Source: Dehalococcoidia bacterium (GTDB lineage Bacteria; Chloroflexota; Dehalococcoidia; GIF9; AB-539-J10). From it: a stretch of DNA of 46,841 nt. A program made the position numbers and the translations under genes. Position 1 is the stretch's first letter, and every line of letters begins with the position of its first letter. Where the stretch lies: positions 1 to 46,841 of the forward strand of contig JAUWFX010000002.1 in NCBI GenBank assembly GCA_030606765.1, written 5' to 3'. The notes below the pieces were generated by a model. That model was not told the DNA's origin. It worked only from the letters and a program-made list of their open reading frames with translations, and ran no database searches. Below are positions 1 through 9,522 of this stretch, in pieces.

Positions 1-141
1 AGAAAAGAGAGAAATTGGGCTTCGTAGAGAGTGGAAACACGAAGGACAAGGAACTCCTAGACCTGGAAATGACCCTAAGAGGCGGATTGAAAATCCACTA
101 TATACCTGCAATTAAGGAACTTTTCGCCTTTCAGATAAAAG
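1..141. repeat. Left copy of 141-bp terminal direct repeat
   Basis: These 141 bases are identical to the last 141 bases (46,701-46,841). The terminase reading frame passes through the repeat without a break when the ends are joined. The repeat therefore marks a circular assembly overlap (141 is a common maximum k-mer size in short-read assemblers) rather than a proven physical terminal repeat. The true genome unit is 46,700 bp. Confidence 0.95.
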
Positions 142-296
142 ATAGCAAATTGGGGGGCAAATCAAGAATGGAAGCCGCCGAAGGCAGTCACGATGACTTG
201 GTTCGGGCTGCATGTAAGGCAAATTTCGGGTTTACTCAGTATAAAACCGATTCCCAGAAGATAACAGTGTCGTATCCGAGTTCGTGGCGTGGTTGA
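1..296 (+). CDS. terL: Terminase large subunit, C-terminal part (continues from 45,542)
   Basis: This is the end of the ATP-driven DNA packaging motor and headful nuclease. The frame enters from the right end of the contig; the first whole codon here is at position 3. This part holds the end of the RNase H-like nuclease domain. The motif GSHDDLVRAA is the conserved C-terminal acidic motif whose aspartates help bind the catalytic metal. It ends with TGA at 294-296. Joined to 45,542-46,700 the protein is 484 residues, a normal length for the family. The apparent TTG start near position 15 is an artefact of the contig break. Confidence 0.93.
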   Translation, partial: KREKLGFVESGNTKDKELLDLEMTLRGGLKIHYIPAIKELFAFQIKDSKLGGKSRMEAAEGSHDDLVRAACKANFGFTQYKTDSQKITVSYPSSWRG

Positions 297-297
297 A

Positions 298-420
298 ATG
301 ACAAAGGGACAATCGCAAAGGAAATGGCATTATGGGTGGAAGTATCGGAAAGGGTTATTTAATAAATCAGGTAAGGATAGAAGGTTAGCCTTCCAAAGGA
401 ATAAAGTATGCGTAACATAG
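298..420 (+). CDS. Small basic peptide, 40 aa, function unknown
   Basis: The ATG lies one base after the terminase stop, so it could be translated by coupling. The peptide is rich in Lys/Arg (begins MTKGQSQRKWHYGWKYRKG) and its end overlaps the first codons of the portal gene. I see no strong ribosome binding site of its own and no family. It may be a real small gene or merely the terminase-portal spacer, where the AAAGGA of the portal start lies. Confidence 0.35.
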   Translation: MTKGQSQRKWHYGWKYRKGLFNKSGKDRRLAFQRNKVCVT

Positions 421-2114
421 ATGATATATCAGAGAAAGTAGAAAAGAGAAAACTACAGTTACAAGCGTTATTCACTAAAGACAAAGAAAATTACGACTTG
501 TGGGCTGGCAAAAGGCATTTATTTGATGACCACCCCATGTCTATAAACATCATAGGGGCAGAAATGACTGCCATTTCTAGAAGGATTCAGGCATCTTTAG
601 TCCGCCAAAAACTTGATATTCATGTTTACCCCCCCAATCCTTTACCAAACGATGATGCCAAAGAAAATGCCAACCGTGAAGAAGATATGTATTATTATAG
701 CTTCGACATGGTTGACGAAAGGCTTATTGCAAAGGGAGAGGCATCATTATTGCCTAGTGCTGCATGGCAAATAACTGTTTTGGGCAGAATCGCTGTCAGG
801 GTTTTGGTTTACTATGACAAAGATAAGGGAAAGGTTGTTTGGGATATATTGCCCATGATTCCAAGCCTTGTAACCTTTGAATTTGATACCAATGGGTTAG
901 CTTGGTATAGATACGAGACATTCCGTAGCCCTGCTGTTATAAAAGCCGAATATGATATAGATGTTCCAGAAGAAACGCAGGGCAAGGGCATTTCTGTTAG
1001 CGACTATTGGGACAGAGAACACAACGTCAGGTATTTAACCAAAAGCAAAGAACTGTTAAGTTTTAAGGTGGGGAATAAGAAAGTATCTGCTTGGGAGCAT
1101 GGATTCGGCGAAGTCCCCGCTCTTATCATACCTGTAAGTTTGGGGCCGAAAGCTATTGGAGATGAGGGAATAGATGTAACTGCATGGGGGCAATCTATCT
1201 TTGACCATGTAAAGGAGCCGTTTAGAGACCTTAACAAATTACGTTCAATAGTTGCCACTCAAGCGTTTATTAACGCACAGCCCCCGTTAGTAGCCAAGCA
1301 CAAAGATGGGACAAACCAAACAATAGAAGAAAAGGACTTGAGTCGTTACCCTATGGCTATTATCAATATACCAGATTCAATAGATTTGGATGTCTTGGAT
1401 ACAAAAGATGTTCCCCCCAGTATTTTAACAATGATGGGGGATATATCTACTGGGATTCAGAGAGCGACTTATACTGAATTAAGCCCCGATGTATCGGGGC
1501 ATTCGGGTGCTGCTCTTAAAATTCTCAGACAGGATATGCAGGATGTCCGCTCTCCAAGAGCCGATGCGTTAAATAAACTTTATACGGGCATCTGCCGAAT
1601 GGAAAAGAGCCAAATCCTAAAAAAGAAATTAACCATTCCTGTGAAGACTGTTGTTGAGGGCAGATACGAAAGTTATGACATGAAGCCTAAGATGCTCGAT
1701 AATGATTTCTATGTTGGTGCTGAATTTATAAGCAAGGATGCCTATGATGAAGTTGAGGTTTTACAGGAAGCCCAACTACATCAGGATAACAGGTGGATGA
1801 GCAGGGAAAGCATTATGGAGAAGATGCTACGGATGCAGGACGTTCCCACTGAAATCGCCAAGATGGATATGGACGAGGTTGAGGCTGCTATCCCTGAACT
1901 GAAACTAAGGCGGTTAATAAAAGACTTACAGAGAAGACTTGACTCTCTTATGGAACAAGGTATAGAGGATAAAGATTTGGAAGATAAAATCAAGATGATG
2001 GAAGAGCAATTAGCCATGTTGGTATTACAAAAGCAACAAGCGTTACAGGGAGGTATGCCAAGAGCACCAGGGGGAATGCCATCCCCTGAAGGACAAGGCG
2101 GAGTACCTAGATGA
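408..2114 (+). CDS. Portal protein
   Basis: Portal proteins form the twelve-fold ring at the capsid vertex through which DNA enters and to which the terminase docks. The 568-residue length, the place directly after the large terminase, and the layout (N-terminal helical part, mixed beta core with SDYWDRE-HNVRYLT-type strands, long helical C-terminus with repeated Leu/Met/Glu, and a Gly/Pro-rich tail) fit this family. The start has AAAGGA seven bases upstream. Its stop overlaps the next gene in an ATGA. The identification rests on position and fold-like features more than on one signature motif. Confidence 0.8.
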   Translation: MRNIDDISEKVEKRKLQLQALFTKDKENYDLWAGKRHLFDDHPMSINIIGAEMTAISRRIQASLVRQKLDIHVYPPNPLPNDDAKENANREEDMYYYSFDMVDERLIAKGEASLLPSAAWQITVLGRIAVRVLVYYDKDKGKVVWDILPMIPSLVTFEFDTNGLAWYRYETFRSPAVIKAEYDIDVPEETQGKGISVSDYWDREHNVRYLTKSKELLSFKVGNKKVSAWEHGFGEVPALIIPVSLGPKAIGDEGIDVTAWGQSIFDHVKEPFRDLNKLRSIVATQAFINAQPPLVAKHKDGTNQTIEEKDLSRYPMAIINIPDSIDLDVLDTKDVPPSILTMMGDISTGIQRATYTELSPDVSGHSGAALKILRQDMQDVRSPRADALNKLYTGICRMEKSQILKKKLTIPVKTVVEGRYESYDMKPKMLDNDFYVGAEFISKDAYDEVEVLQEAQLHQDNRWMSRESIMEKMLRMQDVPTEIAKMDMDEVEAAIPELKLRRLIKDLQRRLDSLMEQGIEDKDLEDKIKMMEEQLAMLVLQKQQALQGGMPRAPGGMPSPEGQGGVPR

Positions 2115-2362
2115 ACAATCCAATCGAAGATATGAGAGAATGGTTATCTGAACAATTTAGTGGGGCTGCAAAGCCCCTCAAGGGTTTAGGCGTATCATCG
2201 GTATTTAGACCTACAGCTAATGATATGCCGAGATTACCGCAATCTAACATCCCTAACCCTAAAGATAGATATGAAAGACCAGGGCGACCATCGAAGGAGA
2301 CTCGCCCTGAAACCCCACTTTTTAGAAAGAAACCTAGAGATATTTTCGGAGGATGGTTATAA
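2111..2362 (+). CDS. Hypothetical protein, 83 aa, structural cassette
   Basis: It starts in an ATGA overlap with the portal gene and stops directly before the next ATG, so it is translated within the head operon. The protein is Pro/Arg-rich and mostly without predicted order (RPGRPSKETRPETPLFRKKP). I recognise no family. Its place suggests a minor virion or portal-associated part. Confidence 0.7.
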   Translation: MNNPIEDMREWLSEQFSGAAKPLKGLGVSSVFRPTANDMPRLPQSNIPNPKDRYERPGRPSKETRPETPLFRKKPRDIFGGWL

Positions 2363-3700
2363 ATGGCAACTACATCTACTGGAGTAACATATTTAAGTGC
2401 TGACAAGATAGCGATTTCCCTCATAGAAAATCCGCCTGCTAGAAGTTTAACAGTATCCGAGAAAGATAAGATAAAAGCGTATATGGCTAGACCAGCGGAT
2501 GAAAGAGCTGCTATTGAGCAAGAGGTTTTAGGACGTGCAATAAAAGGTGGCACGACTACCACAGCACCCACAGGTGAACGCCCAGCAGGGTTTACTACTA
2601 AGCCTACTCCTACGCCAACTCCCACACCTACTCCAACTCCGACTCCTACGACTAGTCCTGCTCCTGCACCAACTCCTACTACAAGTGGGCGATTTTCTTA
2701 CGAAGAACTACAGTATGGGTTAACAGATTGTCAAAAATGGGGTGGTTGCCAAGGAATGACAGTTGAGCAGTATGCTGCATCGCTAGGAATTACTATGCTA
2801 GGGGGGATGGGTTATAGCCAAGAGTGGATAGATAATTACAATGATTATTTGAAATTTATTGGGACATCTCAGGGCGAAGGTTTCCCTAGTCCTAAAGACA
2901 TTAACGATTACATTCTCCATTATGAAGAATGGATGAGGAATTCAACTTTCTATCAAGCTGGGTATACTCAACAACAGATAGATAATTATAACGAATTTCA
3001 GGCTTACGCTTCTAAATATGGGAACCTCCAAGATTGGTCTCCCAAAGATGTTGCCGATTATCTGACGAATTATGACAAAGCCCAGCAGCAATTAGACATT
3101 TGGAAGAAGGAAGCGGGGCCAGAAGCGGTAGGTTTTACTGATGAAGAGATACGTAAGTTTAAGGATTATCAACAGTGGTATTACGACTACGGTAAACCTG
3201 GCGACTGGATGCCAGTTGATGTTGGCGATTTCATTACAAATTATGATACAGCCCAACAGCAGTTATCCGTATGGCAACAGCAAGCACGCGAGGTAGGGGA
3301 ACACGAAATAGACCCAGCAGAGCGACTCAGAAGGCAAGAGGAATCTTATAGAGAAGGTCGGGTTGCAGCAGGGGAACGTTATCGGGAAACTCCTAGTTAT
3401 GCTGAACCTTTTGCTAGGTGGATAGGAAGACAAGGTGATGTATCGCAAGCTCTAAAAGGTTACATAGAAAAAGAATATCCTAGTTTAAGGACAGAATATA
3501 AAGCTGGATTACCACCATTAACAGGCTATCCTACACCAGAGGCAGCAAGAGCAGAAAAAGCTAGAAGGGAAAGAGGTTTTGAGGCATGGCTACCAGAAAA
3601 ACGCCCTGAAGTTAGAGAAGAATACATGATGCAAAGACCAGCCGAAAGAGGCGAAAGATTGTGGATGCAACAGCCGACACTTAGGGCGGTGAACTGGTAA
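2363..3700 (+). CDS. Virion-associated repeat protein with Pro-Thr linker
   Basis: The 445-residue protein has an N-terminal helical segment, a long low-complexity PT repeat linker at about residues 64-110, and then three related units of about 50-55 residues. Each unit has a helix of the type IDNYNDYLKF / IDNYNEFQAYA / IRKFKDYQQWY followed by a second helix with DxxDYxxxYDxAQQQL. The C-terminal third is charged (many Arg, Glu). Repeats joined by a flexible linker suggest an adaptor inside the head. It overlaps the next gene by one base (TAATG). No named family is recognised. Confidence 0.75.
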   Translation: MATTSTGVTYLSADKIAISLIENPPARSLTVSEKDKIKAYMARPADERAAIEQEVLGRAIKGGTTTTAPTGERPAGFTTKPTPTPTPTPTPTPTPTTSPAPAPTPTTSGRFSYEELQYGLTDCQKWGGCQGMTVEQYAASLGITMLGGMGYSQEWIDNYNDYLKFIGTSQGEGFPSPKDINDYILHYEEWMRNSTFYQAGYTQQQIDNYNEFQAYASKYGNLQDWSPKDVADYLTNYDKAQQQLDIWKKEAGPEAVGFTDEEIRKFKDYQQWYYDYGKPGDWMPVDVGDFITNYDTAQQQLSVWQQQAREVGEHEIDPAERLRRQEESYREGRVAAGERYRETPSYAEPFARWIGRQGDVSQALKGYIEKEYPSLRTEYKAGLPPLTGYPTPEAARAEKARRERGFEAWLPEKRPEVREEYMMQRPAERGERLWMQQPTLRAVNW

Positions 3701-6700
3701 TGGTGGTTAAAGCCCCTACTAAGTGGTGGTTAGGGGATACAACCGAGAAAACAGTTACGCAACCTACTGAGTGGTGGAAGGAGACACAAGGAGCAACTAC
3801 AGGAGTTTCTACTACAACTCCTCCAACACAAGCTCCAACTACTCAACCACCGATGGCTCCAGTTGGGACTCATCCTTTTGGAGTTATACCTGGGATGCAA
3901 CCTCCTATTGAGGCTGCACAACAACTTCAAGCTGAACAAGTAGCTCCTCTTCCTGCTCAACCATTTGGGGTTAGGCCTGTGGCAGCTACGAAAACGACTA
4001 TTCTTGAAGGCCCGAGTGCTCAACAATACTATGAGCAACTGGGAGTACCAACCTTTGAAACTGTGCCATTTAAGGATGAAGCCAGAGTATTCGGACAGAC
4101 TTTACAGCATCTCCCCAGACAAGTAGGAGCTAGTATATTATCGGCAACTCAAGGTCAAGGCGGAGCGAGCGTAGTTAATAGAGATTGGGCGGATGTTTAC
4201 ATTGCTGAAGCCAATGAGGATTTAGATAAATTCGTTCAAGATATTATGAGGCTATATCCTTCCTCAACCCATTTGCACGAAGTAGCCCAGTTATCACGCA
4301 ATATGGCTTATTCTATTACTTCTATGGGTGCTGGTCTTGCTACTGGTGTCCCGATTGCCTTTCTTCCCGTCCCTGGAGCTAGGATAGCAGCTTGGGTAGC
4401 GGGAACTGCTGCATCTGGAGCGGTTGCTTATGAGATGACTACTTATCAGATAATGCAGATGTATCTTGAGCTAAAGAACGCTGAACAGATTGAGCAAACA
4501 GGCAGAGAGATAACCTTAGAAGAAGAAAACAAACTAAAGGCGGATTTCCATGATAAGGCTGTGAAGTATGGGCTTTGGGAGGCAGTACCAGAAGCTATCA
4601 GTAATTTGTTATTTGGACAGATTTTGATGGGACCCTTGGGGAAGATGATTGGTGGGCCAATGGCTGCTCAAATAGTACAGAAATTAGCCATGATGTATGG
4701 GGAGGAATTACTAACTGAGACAATAACCCAAAAGGGGCAAAGTGCGATAGAAGTAGAGGCTGGATTAAGAGAGGAAAGAATAGGTTGGATAGAAGCATTC
4801 AAAGAGATTGCTCCACAAACATTCCTTTTGACTACTATAATGGCTGGTGCTGGGCAAGTAGTAATAAGCAGTACTCAGGGTATTAAAAAGATTACCGATT
4901 CCCTCAAAACCGAAATCGGCACAAACCATATACTATACAATGAAATTAAGCAGGGGATAGAAACTGACATAGACAGTGTTGTTGTAACCCCCGAAACAGT
5001 AACAGGAGTAGAACCAACTATTACAGAAGCCCCTACAGTAGCTATGGCTGAATGGGAGGCTGTTAGTGGGAAGCCTGAAATCAATCTGCCAGCCAAAACT
5101 AGGCAATTATCTCAAGCCGAACAGTTTATGAGAGAACAACTGTTCAATGAGGGGATGATTGATGTAGCCATTAAAAAGAAAAAGGCAATACCCTTTGTGA
5201 ATTATGAAGGGAAATTAGTTAAGGGAACAGCCTTAGAGCAAGGTGTTTCTCCTGAAGAATATACCAATGGTGTCAGGATTAGGGTTGAAGGTGATACTTT
5301 CGTTATGGAAGCCGAAGCCCTTATTGTTCCAATCCAAGGCCAATACCTAGCGAGATTAAGCCAAGCCTTAACTGAGGCAACTATTAGTATATATCCAGGC
5401 AAGGGATATGCCCCATTGTCAGAAGCAACGCAACAAGAATCCTTGGCCCATCTCGAACGGGTAGTAAGAAATGCTAAGATTGATGCTGGAATTGAGTATG
5501 ACCCCGATTTCTCAAGATATGTGGGTTATCCCGCTGATGTATTAGATAAGATAAAAGCAGCAGTTACCAAGGGGCTAGGTGAAGTTACTCCTGAAGTTAC
5601 TAAACCTACAGTTGAGCCTGAAGCTCTGTATATTCCCCCAAAATTACCAACTATTCCTCCACCATTAACTCCCGCAGGCACAATTCTAGGCAGAAGCGAT
5701 AATGAGTGGGGTGGGTTTATGGCTGATTTGCAGGATGCCCAGACTGTTGCGGATATTGCCTTTCGGAATGATTTAGTTCGGAAATGGGCGAATAATCTTC
5801 CTGGGTTTAGGGGATTATTTGAGGGATTAAACCCTCAAGTTGTAGCTAATACGCCAGCGAAGAAAGCTGCCATTGTTCGTGCTACCTTGCGAGATGAAGG
5901 GTATCAGAAAACTCAAGGTGTAATAGCCTATCTTCAAGAGATAGGTAGCCAAGAGAAGATATTTGGTGAACTTGATTCAAAGGGATTTATCAAGGAAGGA
6001 AAGTTAAAAGGTAAAACAGTTGGTGATATTGCAGGAGAAAGGGCAAAGTGGGAGGCTAGATTAACTGATGAGCAAAGGTTATGGCTTGACCGTGCTGAGA
6101 CTATAGAGAAGGCTACAGTTGAATTTCTAAGAGGAAATGATATTGATATAAAACTACTCAGCCTTGAAGAAGGCGGGCAGTTTGCCACAAGGAGAGTATG
6201 GGGGAAAACGCTAGAAGCTGGTTCAGTAATTGATACGGCTTATGTTGGTGCTGGTGTAGGGCGACTTGGCTCTAGGCTGCCAACTGAAAAGCACAGGATT
6301 TTTAAGACTGAGACTGAGGCAATAGAAGCTGGTTATCGTTACATACCTTATGAAGAGGCTTTATATCTAAAGGTAATAGGAGCTTATAACCGAGTTGCCG
6401 ACAAAAAGATGGCTGATTGGCTATTGACGAAGGTTACTTGGCGAACTACTGGTGCTCCTGAAGAGTTAATACTTGCTGCTGAGTCTGCTAGATTGAAAAT
6501 GAGACACAGTCAGATGTTGTTGGCAGCGTTAAACAGAGCGGTTCGAGGAGAGCGTCTCCCCGATGTTACTATTCGGGCTATTGCCACTTCGTATCCTGCC
6601 CAAGCCCAAGCACTTAAAGACTTAATCCCAAGATTACAAGCTGCTAAACCTTCTATCAAAGAGATTAAGAACCTAACCAATGTGGCAAAAGGCTTAATTG

Positions 6701-8775
6701 ACACCAATAAGATGAATTACCATAAAGCTGTTGCTGCTAGGGCGAGGGCTAGAGAAGCAGCTATGAAAGTAAAGATAGGAGAGGCGGTAATCCCTGCCCC
6801 TGCGTTTCAAGGGAAGATACTCACTGGCCCAGATGCTAAAGAAACTGCAAGAACATTAAGGAAAACCTTTGAGCCTAGTTTTAATAAAGCATTAGGGCAA
6901 ATAAACAAAGCGAACGCTGTAGCTAGGTATTTTATGCTGGCTGGTGATTATAGCCCATTTACTATTCAGCTTTTATTCTTGATTGGGGAAAACCCCAAGA
7001 TATACGGTAGAACCTTTGGTGGGGCTGTAAGGGCTATGGTTAACTCCGAGTTTCATTCTAAGTTCCTATCTAAGCATAAAGTTACTATAGACAAGCATCC
7101 CAATTTGCTAATTGCCAAAGGTGGAACTACTGAGTTTACAGAGGCTATGGCTAGAGGCGGTTGGCTGTCAGGGAAGACTAGCTTTAGACCAGAAGCAGAA
7201 CCATATTGGAAATCACTAAGCTTATTCTTACCTAGAGCAGTAGGCAAGGTTGGGGGAACGGTTTTAACACCATTTCAAAGAGTGTTTGAATATTCCCTAG
7301 ACGCAGCGGGTATTTATATGGCTGAAGCATATGAGCATTTGGCTACCACGCCAGAAAGAACATCTGATATTGACCAGTTCATAAATGAGTTTAGAGGGTT
7401 AACCTCTAGTGCCCGTATTGGAGTAAGCGGAGTGCAACGCCAAGCAGAGACATTTATCCTACTAGCCCCAAGATATAATCGGGCTATAGCTGGATTGTTG
7501 TGGGATTTAAGCAGAGGGAATATAAGAGGTCATTTAGCGAGGAAATCTCTCATTAAAGGCATTGCTGCTCTTTGTGCTATAGCAACTGCTATTTCAATAG
7601 CTCGTGGGGAAGACGAAGAGGAAATCCTAGAACACTTTAACCCGAACTCCTCGATGTTTTTCACTTGGGATGTAGCTGGGCAGAAGATAGGCCCAGGTTC
7701 TAAGATTAGAAGTTTAATAAAACTTGTTGCTCAATCATCTGCTAATCCTGATGAATTATTAGAGTTTTCAATGGATAATCCCGCCCTGCGATTTGTTAGG
7801 GGTAACTTAGCACCTGTCGCTGGTTCTGCTATTGACCTCATCACAGGGCGAAGTTATATTGGAGACCCGACTAGAGATGGGATATTGAGTTTCAGCAAAG
7901 AAATTCTAGCGGGTAACTTGCTCCCTATTTGGGTTCAGTCTGTCTTAATGGAGGGTGGTAGCCCTGGTGGTAGAACAGCAAGAGGGCTAGCTGAATTTCT
8001 TGGGGGGAGAGCCTACCCTGAGCCATTATGGGATGAGGTGAGAAGGCTTAGGGATAGATATGCCAAGCAAGATTTGAATATGAAGTATGAAGACCTGAAT
8101 AGAGCACAGATAGATAAGTTAAAAGACAATCACCCTGACCTTGATGATTTAGAAGAAAGGGCAAGGTTAGAGCAAGCGGAAAGAGGAAATGAATTTGAAC
8201 TAGGGTTCTATGAAATAAGAAAAGAGGCCATAGCAGAACGAGATACTGCCCTAGATGAAGCTGCGACTCTTTTGTTAGCTGGTTCAATAAGCAAGTATGA
8301 TTATGATAAAGAAAGAGGCTATGTTAGACCTTATTACTCAGGCGGAATGAGTACCCTCTATCAAATGCGTGACCGCTTAGACCCTAAAGCCATTAAGGAT
8401 ATAGAGGAATGGTTATCTGAAAACCAAAAGCCAGAAGACAAGGCAATGGACGAATATCAAGAACATAGGGCTTCTTTAATAGAAAAGGCGGACTTGCCTA
8501 GAGACTGGGATGATATTGAGGCACAATGCGAAAAGTTCCTATCAAAGTATTCTAAGAAAACACAGGATTACATAAAAGAAAATCTAAGCAGATGGATTAA
8601 CGCCTTGCCTGAAAATGCTAAGAAAATTGAACTAATGAGATTGCATGGTATAGAAGATGAAACATGGTGGGATGATTATAGAGGTGTAGCAGAAACAGGT
8701 CCTGCCGAATGGTGGGCTGCTGGTCCAGAGGGAACTACCCAAGGACCTACTAAGTGGTGGGAAGCAGGACCATAA
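3700..8775 (+). CDS. Very large virion protein, candidate internal/ejection protein
   Basis: At 1,691 residues this is the largest gene. It lies between portal and scaffold, where some podoviruses keep injected or internal head proteins. It has a Thr/Pro/Gln-rich N-terminus, a hydrophobic Gly/Ala-rich stretch near residues 206-247, long helical charged regions, and another hydrophobic helix near residue 1,290 (IAALCAIATAISIA). Both ends carry a Trp-Trp motif: PTKWW and PTEWW near the start, PAEWW and PTKWW at the end. It resembles the large polyvalent-type phage proteins in style, but I see no catalytic motif. A tape measure is less likely, as no tail-tube genes accompany it. Confidence 0.75.
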   Translation: MVVKAPTKWWLGDTTEKTVTQPTEWWKETQGATTGVSTTTPPTQAPTTQPPMAPVGTHPFGVIPGMQPPIEAAQQLQAEQVAPLPAQPFGVRPVAATKTTILEGPSAQQYYEQLGVPTFETVPFKDEARVFGQTLQHLPRQVGASILSATQGQGGASVVNRDWADVYIAEANEDLDKFVQDIMRLYPSSTHLHEVAQLSRNMAYSITSMGAGLATGVPIAFLPVPGARIAAWVAGTAASGAVAYEMTTYQIMQMYLELKNAEQIEQTGREITLEEENKLKADFHDKAVKYGLWEAVPEAISNLLFGQILMGPLGKMIGGPMAAQIVQKLAMMYGEELLTETITQKGQSAIEVEAGLREERIGWIEAFKEIAPQTFLLTTIMAGAGQVVISSTQGIKKITDSLKTEIGTNHILYNEIKQGIETDIDSVVVTPETVTGVEPTITEAPTVAMAEWEAVSGKPEINLPAKTRQLSQAEQFMREQLFNEGMIDVAIKKKKAIPFVNYEGKLVKGTALEQGVSPEEYTNGVRIRVEGDTFVMEAEALIVPIQGQYLARLSQALTEATISIYPGKGYAPLSEATQQESLAHLERVVRNAKIDAGIEYDPDFSRYVGYPADVLDKIKAAVTKGLGEVTPEVTKPTVEPEALYIPPKLPTIPPPLTPAGTILGRSDNEWGGFMADLQDAQTVADIAFRNDLVRKWANNLPGFRGLFEGLNPQVVANTPAKKAAIVRATLRDEGYQKTQGVIAYLQEIGSQEKIFGELDSKGFIKEGKLKGKTVGDIAGERAKWEARLTDEQRLWLDRAETIEKATVEFLRGNDIDIKLLSLEEGGQFATRRVWGKTLEAGSVIDTAYVGAGVGRLGSRLPTEKHRIFKTETEAIEAGYRYIPYEEALYLKVIGAYNRVADKKMADWLLTKVTWRTTGAPEELILAAESARLKMRHSQMLLAALNRAVRGERLPDVTIRAIATSYPAQAQALKDLIPRLQAAKPSIKEIKNLTNVAKGLIDTNKMNYHKAVAARARAREAAMKVKIGEAVIPAPAFQGKILTGPDAKETARTLRKTFEPSFNKALGQINKANAVARYFMLAGDYSPFTIQLLFLIGENPKIYGRTFGGAVRAMVNSEFHSKFLSKHKVTIDKHPNLLIAKGGTTEFTEAMARGGWLSGKTSFRPEAEPYWKSLSLFLPRAVGKVGGTVLTPFQRVFEYSLDAAGIYMAEAYEHLATTPERTSDIDQFINEFRGLTSSARIGVSGVQRQAETFILLAPRYNRAIAGLLWDLSRGNIRGHLARKSLIKGIAALCAIATAISIARGEDEEEILEHFNPNSSMFFTWDVAGQKIGPGSKIRSLIKLVAQSSANPDELLEFSMDNPALRFVRGNLAPVAGSAIDLITGRSYIGDPTRDGILSFSKEILAGNLLPIWVQSVLMEGGSPGGRTARGLAEFLGGRAYPEPLWDEVRRLRDRYAKQDLNMKYEDLNRAQIDKLKDNHPDLDDLEERARLEQAERGNEFELGFYEIRKEAIAERDTALDEAATLLLAGSISKYDYDKERGYVRPYYSGGMSTLYQMRDRLDPKAIKDIEEWLSENQKPEDKAMDEYQEHRASLIEKADLPRDWDDIEAQCEKFLSKYSKKTQDYIKENLSRWINALPENAKKIELMRLHGIEDETWWDDYRGVAETGPAEWWAAGPEGTTQGPTKWWEAGP

Positions 8776-8792
8776 TAAGAGGTCGAGCGTTG

Positions 8793-8811
8793 GCTACTCG
8801 TTAAAAGTAGC
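8793..8811 (+). promoter_or_regulatory. Stem-loop ahead of the scaffold gene
   Basis: GCTACT (8,793-8,798) and AGTAGC (8,806-8,811) pair around a seven-base loop, just before the AAGGAGG ribosome binding site of the scaffold gene. There is no T-run, so it is not a standard terminator. It may be an mRNA processing or stabilising hairpin that separates the capsid genes from the 5-kb gene upstream. Confidence 0.45.
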
Positions 8812-8828
8812 AAATAAGGAGGAAATCA

Positions 8829-9509
8829 ATGGACGAAACCAAAGAGACCAAACAGGACTCTTCTCTTAATGAGGACACTTCTGCGGGTAGCAAAGGGACT
8901 ACTTCACAAGTAAAGACTTTCACGGAAGAGGATGTAGAAAAGCTCGTAAGTAATAGACTTGCTGCTAAAGGCAGAGACGCTAAGTCCCTAGAGACTAGGG
9001 AGGCAGCAATCAAAGCCCAAGAAGAAGCTAATAAGACAGCAGGTTTTGAACTAGAGCGACAGCGGCTAGAAACTCAAAGGAAAGAGCTTGAATCTGTAGC
9101 TGATGACCCAGACGCTAAGAAGGCACTTCTACGTAGCTATGACTTGGACAAGCGTGAACGTGAAATTGAAGAAAAACGACAACAAGACGAAGCTGCTGTG
9201 GGAAGGATGTTTTCAGATGCCGAGGCTCTAGCTATAGAATACAATCTCAAACCCAGTGACCTTCTAGTCGCTCCTAATCCTGAAGCCATGAAACTCTTAG
9301 CTAAGAACTTAGCCTTGGAGCGTGAATTAGACGCTACGAAGGCTAAGAAAGAAACTCCGAAAGAAGAAGAATCAGGTTTTACACCTGATAGTGGAACTTC
9401 TGATGCTGGTGCTGATTCTGATGAAGCCTTCCAAAAAAGGTGGAACTCTGGTGAATTGCCAGCGACAAAAGAGAATATAGCACGAGCACAGAAGATAATA
9501 AACAAATAA
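8829..9509 (+). CDS. Capsid scaffolding protein
   Basis: Scaffolding proteins guide assembly of the major capsid protein and then leave the head. This 226-residue protein is highly charged, predicted helical with coiled-coil-like Glu/Lys/Arg runs (residues about 50-125), has an acidic disordered N-terminus with TFTEEDVEKLV, and a Ser/Asp/Gly-rich C-terminus ending in a short helix. It lies directly before the major capsid gene, the usual place. A good AAGGAGG precedes the ATG. Confidence 0.82.
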   Translation: MDETKETKQDSSLNEDTSAGSKGTTSQVKTFTEEDVEKLVSNRLAAKGRDAKSLETREAAIKAQEEANKTAGFELERQRLETQRKELESVADDPDAKKALLRSYDLDKREREIEEKRQQDEAAVGRMFSDAEALAIEYNLKPSDLLVAPNPEAMKLLAKNLALERELDATKAKKETPKEEESGFTPDSGTSDAGADSDEAFQKRWNSGELPATKENIARAQKIINK

Positions 9510-9522
9510 ACGGAGGCTAAAT

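Noticed and set aside
2590..2690. Tandem CCTACTCC-type DNA repeat as a regulatory repeat
   Set aside because: It is explained by the Pro-Thr dipeptide linker of the coding sequence.
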